A DNA stretch of 7,860 bases from positions 1 through 7,860 of the forward strand of contig DHIQ01000081.1 of NCBI GenBank assembly GCA_002403895.1, written 5' to 3'. Position 1 is the stretch's first letter; each line of letters begins with the position of its first letter. Under the pieces are notes generated by a model. The model was not told where the DNA came from, did no database searches, and worked only from the letters and a program-made list of their open reading frames with translations. This DNA comes from Candidatus Neomicrothrix sp. UBA4742 (GTDB lineage: Bacteria; Actinomycetota; Acidimicrobiia; Acidimicrobiales; Acidimicrobilacustridaceae). Of this stretch, positions 4,819-7,860 are shown in pieces. Position numbers and translations under genes: made by a program.

Positions 4819-6375
4819 ATGAAGGATCTCGTGTATCACCGTATGTTGCTGCCCGCGGCGGAGCGCTATGCCGACAAGGTGGCCACGCTCGACGGCGAGT
4901 TCACCGCCACCTACGCCGAGCATCTGGACCGGACGTTGCGGCTGGCCGCCGGGTTGCGCCCCGAGCTGGGGCTGGCCTCCACCGACCGGTTCGCGGTGAT
5001 GGCCCTCAACAGCCACCACTACCTCGAGCTGTATCACGCCGCGTTTCTCGGCGGCGGCGTCATCAATCCCCTGAACCTGCGCCTGGCCCCCAAGGAACTC
5101 GAGTTCATCCTGCAGGATTCGGGCACCACCGTCTGTTTCGTCGACCAGATCTTCGCCCCGGTGGTCGACAAGGTCCGGGCCCAGACGTCCATCGAAAAGG
5201 TGGTGCTCATCGGCGACGGTGACGGCGCCCACGACGTGCGCTACGACGCGGTGCTGGCCGCCGGCCGCCCGGTCGTGCCCGACGAGCCCGACGAGGACGA
5301 CATCGTCATCCTCATGTACACGGGCGGGACGACGGGCCTGCCCAAGGGCGTGGTCATCGATCACCGCGCCGCCATGCTCGACTTCTACAAGATCGCCAGC
5401 CGCTGGCCGTTTACCGATCGCCACGTGTACTTACACCAGACCCCGATGTTCCACGCCGCGTCGTTCGGTGGTGTGCTCACCATCCCCGCCGTCGGCGGCA
5501 CGACCACCTTCGTGCCGGTGTTCGACCCGGGTGCCGTGCTCGACGTCACCGAACGCCACGGCGTGACGACGACGGTGATGGTCCCCAGCATGATCCAGAT
5601 GCTGCTCGACCACCCGGCCTTCACGCCCGAGCGCTTCGCGTCGATGGAGGTGCTGACCTATGGCGCCTCACCGATGCCGACCGCGCTGCTCGAGCGCCTG
5701 TTGGAGCTCTTCCCCGACCTCGACATCTACCAGGGCTACGGCATGACCGAGAACTGTGGCCTCTTGACGTGTCTCGGCCCCGAGGAACACCGCGTCGGCG
5801 GCGAGTTGCTTCGCTCCGCAGGGCGCGCCCTGCCCGGCTCGAGCCTGTCGATCCACGGCCTCGATGGATCGATCTTGCCGGTCGGTGAAGTCGGTGAGGT
5901 CTGCGCCCGGGCCGGCAACTACATGCGCGAGTACTGGAACCGGCCCGAGGAGACCGAGGCCGTCTTCGCCAACGGCTGGTACCACACCGGTGACGCCGGC
6001 CGCCTCGACGAACGCGGCTACCTCTACCTCGTCGACCGGGTCAAGGACATGATCGTGACCGGCGGCGAGAACGTGTATTCCAGTGAGGTGGAGAACGCCC
6101 TGGCATCGCACGAGGCGGTGGCGCAGGTGGCCGTCATCGGCATCCCGTCGGAACAGTGGGGTGAGGCGGTGCACGCCGTCGTGGTGTTGCATCCCGGCAC
6201 CACCGCCGACGAAGAGGAGCTCAAGGCGTGGGCCCGGGAGCACATCGCCGGCTACAAGACCCCCAAGTCGGTGGAGTTCCGCACCGAGCCGCTCCCCATG
6301 TCGGGTGCCATGAAGGTGCTCAAGCGGGAACTGCGCGCCCCCTACTGGGAGGGCAAGGAGCGGATGGTCCAGTAG
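4819..6375 (+). CDS. AMP-dependent acyl-CoA synthetase (FadD-like long/medium-chain fatty acid--CoA ligase)
   Basis: A 518-residue cytoplasmic ANL enzyme predicted to convert a carboxylic acid, ATP and CoA to acyl-CoA. Motifs in order: P-loop YTGGTTGLPKG at 167-177, GYGMTEN at 306-312 (aromatic and Thr/Glu residues for AMP and Mg), GWYHTGD ending at Asp392, hinge DRVKDMIVTGGENVY with Arg407 and Lys409, and catalytic Lys499 in SGAMKVLKREL. The usual Gly before that lysine is Met498. ATG 4819 has GAGG 8 bases upstream, and the N-terminus MKDLVYHRMLLPAAERY aligns with the family start. It is unrelated in detail to the synthetase at 55-1512 (different motif residues), so the two are not a recent duplication. 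The upstream region is the HNH relic, so its promoter must lie in or near that decayed sequence. The exact acid is unknown. The gene ends 3 bases from the convergent DUF1501 gene. Confidence 0.94.
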   Translation: MKDLVYHRMLLPAAERYADKVATLDGEFTATYAEHLDRTLRLAAGLRPELGLASTDRFAVMALNSHHYLELYHAAFLGGGVINPLNLRLAPKELEFILQDSGTTVCFVDQIFAPVVDKVRAQTSIEKVVLIGDGDGAHDVRYDAVLAAGRPVVPDEPDEDDIVILMYTGGTTGLPKGVVIDHRAAMLDFYKIASRWPFTDRHVYLHQTPMFHAASFGGVLTIPAVGGTTTFVPVFDPGAVLDVTERHGVTTTVMVPSMIQMLLDHPAFTPERFASMEVLTYGASPMPTALLERLLELFPDLDIYQGYGMTENCGLLTCLGPEEHRVGGELLRSAGRALPGSSLSIHGLDGSILPVGEVGEVCARAGNYMREYWNRPEETEAVFANGWYHTGDAGRLDERGYLYLVDRVKDMIVTGGENVYSSEVENALASHEAVAQVAVIGIPSEQWGEAVHAVVVLHPGTTADEEELKAWAREHIAGYKTPKSVEFRTEPLPMSGAMKVLKRELRAPYWEGKERMVQ

Positions 6376-6378
6376 CCG

Positions 6379-7626
6379 CTATACCGTCACCAGCGAGTAG
6401 CGATCGGCGTGCTGACCGAGCACGTCGTCGGTGGGTCCGGTGGGTCCGCTCAGCCAGTCGAGGGCGTTGGCGTACAGCGAGCGACTGTCGATGGACGAAC
6501 GCAGGTCGCCGTCGACCAGGTCGCCCAGGTCGGCCTGGCCCACCACCTGGCCGCCGGTCACCATGGGCCCGGCCAGGAAATGGACCGAGCCGTTGCCATG
6601 GTCGGTTCCGCTCCCGTTCTCCTGGACGCGACGCCCGAACTCGCTGGTGGTGATGACGAGCACGTCGTCGGCCTGGCCCCGACTGGTCAACGTCTCGAGG
6701 AAACCAGTGATGCCCCCGGCCAGATCCTCGAGCAGGTCGCTGTGGCGGCGGGTCTGGTCCGAGTGGGTGTCGAAACCGTTGCCCGCCACCAAGATGATCT
6801 CGGTCCCCAACTGGAGGTCGATGATGCCGGCCGCGGTGGTGAGCAACCCGGTGATGCTGGTGGAGTCGGCCTGGCCCGCCGTATCCGACGGGGCTTCGGA
6901 GGCCTTGGCCAGCAGATCGACGGCCTGGAGGGTGGCGGGGATGGCCTGCTGGGCCGCCGCGCCCATTGGGTCCGCGCTGAGCGGGGCGGCGGTGGCCAGG
7001 AACGCGTTGCGGATGGCGTCGCCATCGGCGTCCCGGGGGGTGCGCAAGGCGAAGCCGGCTGGGTCGAGCACCACCGTGGAGACGGCCCGCTCGCCCACCA
7101 GCGCCGGCGATCCACCACCGAGGGCCACGGCTCGCAGCGGGTTGGTGCCGTCGCCGGTGGCATCCATCCAGCGGCCCAGCCACCCGGTGCGGATGGGCTC
7201 GTCGGGCGTGGCCGACCACCACGTGTCCAGGGCCGAGAAGTGCGAGCGGGTCTGGTCGGGGAACCCGATGCCGTCGATGGCGGCCAGATGACCCTGCTGC
7301 CAGAGCGGGACGAGCGGGGCCAGCTTGGGATGGAGGCCGTAGCGGTCGGTGCCGGCCAGCGCCACCACGTCGGCCTCCTTGATGGCGACCGTGGGCCGGG
7401 CGTCGAAGTAGCGACCATCGCCGGCGGGGATGAGCGTGTTGACCCCGTCGTTGCCGCCGCTCATCTGCACGATGACCAGCACGCGCTTGGCGACGCCGGA
7501 CCCCTGTTGGTCGGTGGTGTGCCCGTCGAGGTGGTCGTTCAGCAGCGTCTCCCACCCGAGCACGCCGCCGGCCGCCACCGCCGCCGCCCCGCCGGCGATG
7601 CCCAGGAACCTCCGTCGACTCAACAT
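6379..7626 (-). CDS. DUF1501 family protein with Tat signal peptide
   Basis: A 415-residue secreted or membrane-anchored protein of the DUF1501 family, which belongs to the alkaline phosphatase/sulfatase-like fold group; the biochemical role is not established. The N-terminus MLSRRRFLGIAGGAAAVAAGG is a twin-arginine signal (Arg4-Arg5/Arg6, Phe7, Leu8) followed by a hydrophobic Ala/Gly stretch, so folded export is predicted. Family motifs: MSGGNDGVNTLIP (55-67), SHFSA (128-132), a late FDTH (285-288) and TSEFGRRVQENGSGTDHG (327-344), the hallmark near the C-terminus. ATG 7626 is chosen because the Tat motif starts there; an upstream in-frame stretch only shadows the neighbour. Only one base separates it from the upstream stop (TGAGATG), so the two genes are translationally coupled. 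DUF1800-DUF1501 pairs recur widely in bacteria and are presumed to act together. Confidence 0.92.
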   Translation of the reverse strand: MLSRRRFLGIAGGAAAVAAGGVLGWETLLNDHLDGHTTDQQGSGVAKRVLVIVQMSGGNDGVNTLIPAGDGRYFDARPTVAIKEADVVALAGTDRYGLHPKLAPLVPLWQQGHLAAIDGIGFPDQTRSHFSALDTWWSATPDEPIRTGWLGRWMDATGDGTNPLRAVALGGGSPALVGERAVSTVVLDPAGFALRTPRDADGDAIRNAFLATAAPLSADPMGAAAQQAIPATLQAVDLLAKASEAPSDTAGQADSTSITGLLTTAAGIIDLQLGTEIILVAGNGFDTHSDQTRRHSDLLEDLAGGITGFLETLTSRGQADDVLVITTSEFGRRVQENGSGTDHGNGSVHFLAGPMVTGGQVVGQADLGDLVDGDLRSSIDSRSLYANALDWLSGPTGPTDDVLGQHADRYSLVTV

Positions 7627-7627
7627 C

Positions 7628-7860
7628 TCAGGCCAACGCCACGTCGGCCGAGGCCATAGCCACCGCCAGGCGGCCGGTTCCGGTGGGGTCGTGCGGGGCC
7701 AGGTCGGCCACCGCGGCGCGGGTGCCATCACCGAAGCTGCCGGGGTGGCCGAGGGCGTCGGCCAAGGCGTTCAGGTCGCCGTTGGCGGCGGCCCGTCGAG
7801 CGGGGCCATCGGCGGGGGCGAGTCCGGCCACGGTCGAGGCCATGTCGAACCGGGCCACCG
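7628..7860 (-). CDS. Probable DUF1800 family protein, C-terminal end (partial)
   Basis: The gene runs in from beyond the right edge; 77 codons are visible, ending at the TGA at 7628-7630. The visible part is alanine-rich and helical (for example LNALADALGHPGSF) and ends GRLAVAMASADVALA. This resembles the last helix of DUF1800 proteins, whose final residues often read like LALASPEF. The call depends largely on position: it lies one base upstream of a DUF1501 gene on the same strand, the standard DUF1800-DUF1501 arrangement. No catalytic motif is visible in this end. The apparent GTG at 7858 is not regarded as the start, because the frame remains open to the window edge. Confidence 0.6.
   Translation of the reverse strand, partial: VARFDMASTVAGLAPADGPARRAAANGDLNALADALGHPGSFGDGTRAAVADLAPHDPTGTGRLAVAMASADVALA

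Noticed and set aside
4516..5424. A 302-codon minus-strand open frame across the start of the second acyl-CoA synthetase
   Set aside because: Most of it is antisense shadow. Only its segment near 4660-4705 matters, as the upstream frame of the HNH relic.
6320..7555. A 411-codon minus frame overlapping the DUF1501 gene
   Set aside because: Its product is Arg/Pro/Gly-rich with no motif, whereas the other frame has the Tat signal and all the DUF1501 hallmarks.

Overview
The window is GC-rich, densely packed chromosomal DNA. It most resembles an actinobacterium, possibly of the Acidimicrobiia. This is inferred from an F420-type luciferase-like oxidoreductase, relics of a DUF222/13E12-type HNH protein, GTG and TTG starts, a TANNNT-type leaderless start, and several acyl-CoA metabolism genes. 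No RNA gene, CRISPR array, insertion sequence or phage gene was seen.

Layout. (1) Bases 1-2270, plus strand: the last codons of an enoyl-CoA hydratase-like gene, an AMP-forming acyl-CoA synthetase (55-1512) and a short-chain dehydrogenase (1509-2270). They are joined by 4-base GTGA and ATGA overlaps, so they form a translationally coupled acyl-CoA catabolism operon. (2) Bases 2271-3216, minus strand: a PadR-type repressor followed 10 bases later by a small universal stress protein. This pair meets the SDR gene tail to tail with no spacer. (3) Bases 3217-3411: a control region with a perfect 13+13 base inverted repeat and further AT-rich palindromes, followed by about 26 codons of a SulP-type anion transporter with no start and no remainder. 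(4) Bases 3412-4350, minus strand: an LLM-class F420-dependent oxidoreductase, probably read from a leaderless transcript. (5) Bases 4361 to about 4705, minus strand: a frameshifted, internally deleted HNH endonuclease relic. (6) Bases 4819-6375, plus strand: a second acyl-CoA synthetase. (7) Bases 6379-7860, minus strand: a Tat-exported DUF1501 protein preceded by the end of a probable DUF1800 gene; this pair meets the second synthetase gene tail to tail with a 3-base gap.

How it works together. The two synthetases, the hydratase and the SDR suggest activation and beta-oxidation-like handling of a carboxylic acid that the sequence does not identify. The PadR-USP pair looks like an autoregulated stress or ligand-responsive unit. 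The most notable non-obvious signals are the two gene relics (SulP and HNH) on either side of the F420 oxidoreductase gene, and the strong symmetric operator/promoter in front of padR. They suggest a locus worn down by deletions, where PadR may once have faced a divergent transporter gene. I did not see convincing evidence of a wholly new multi-gene system.
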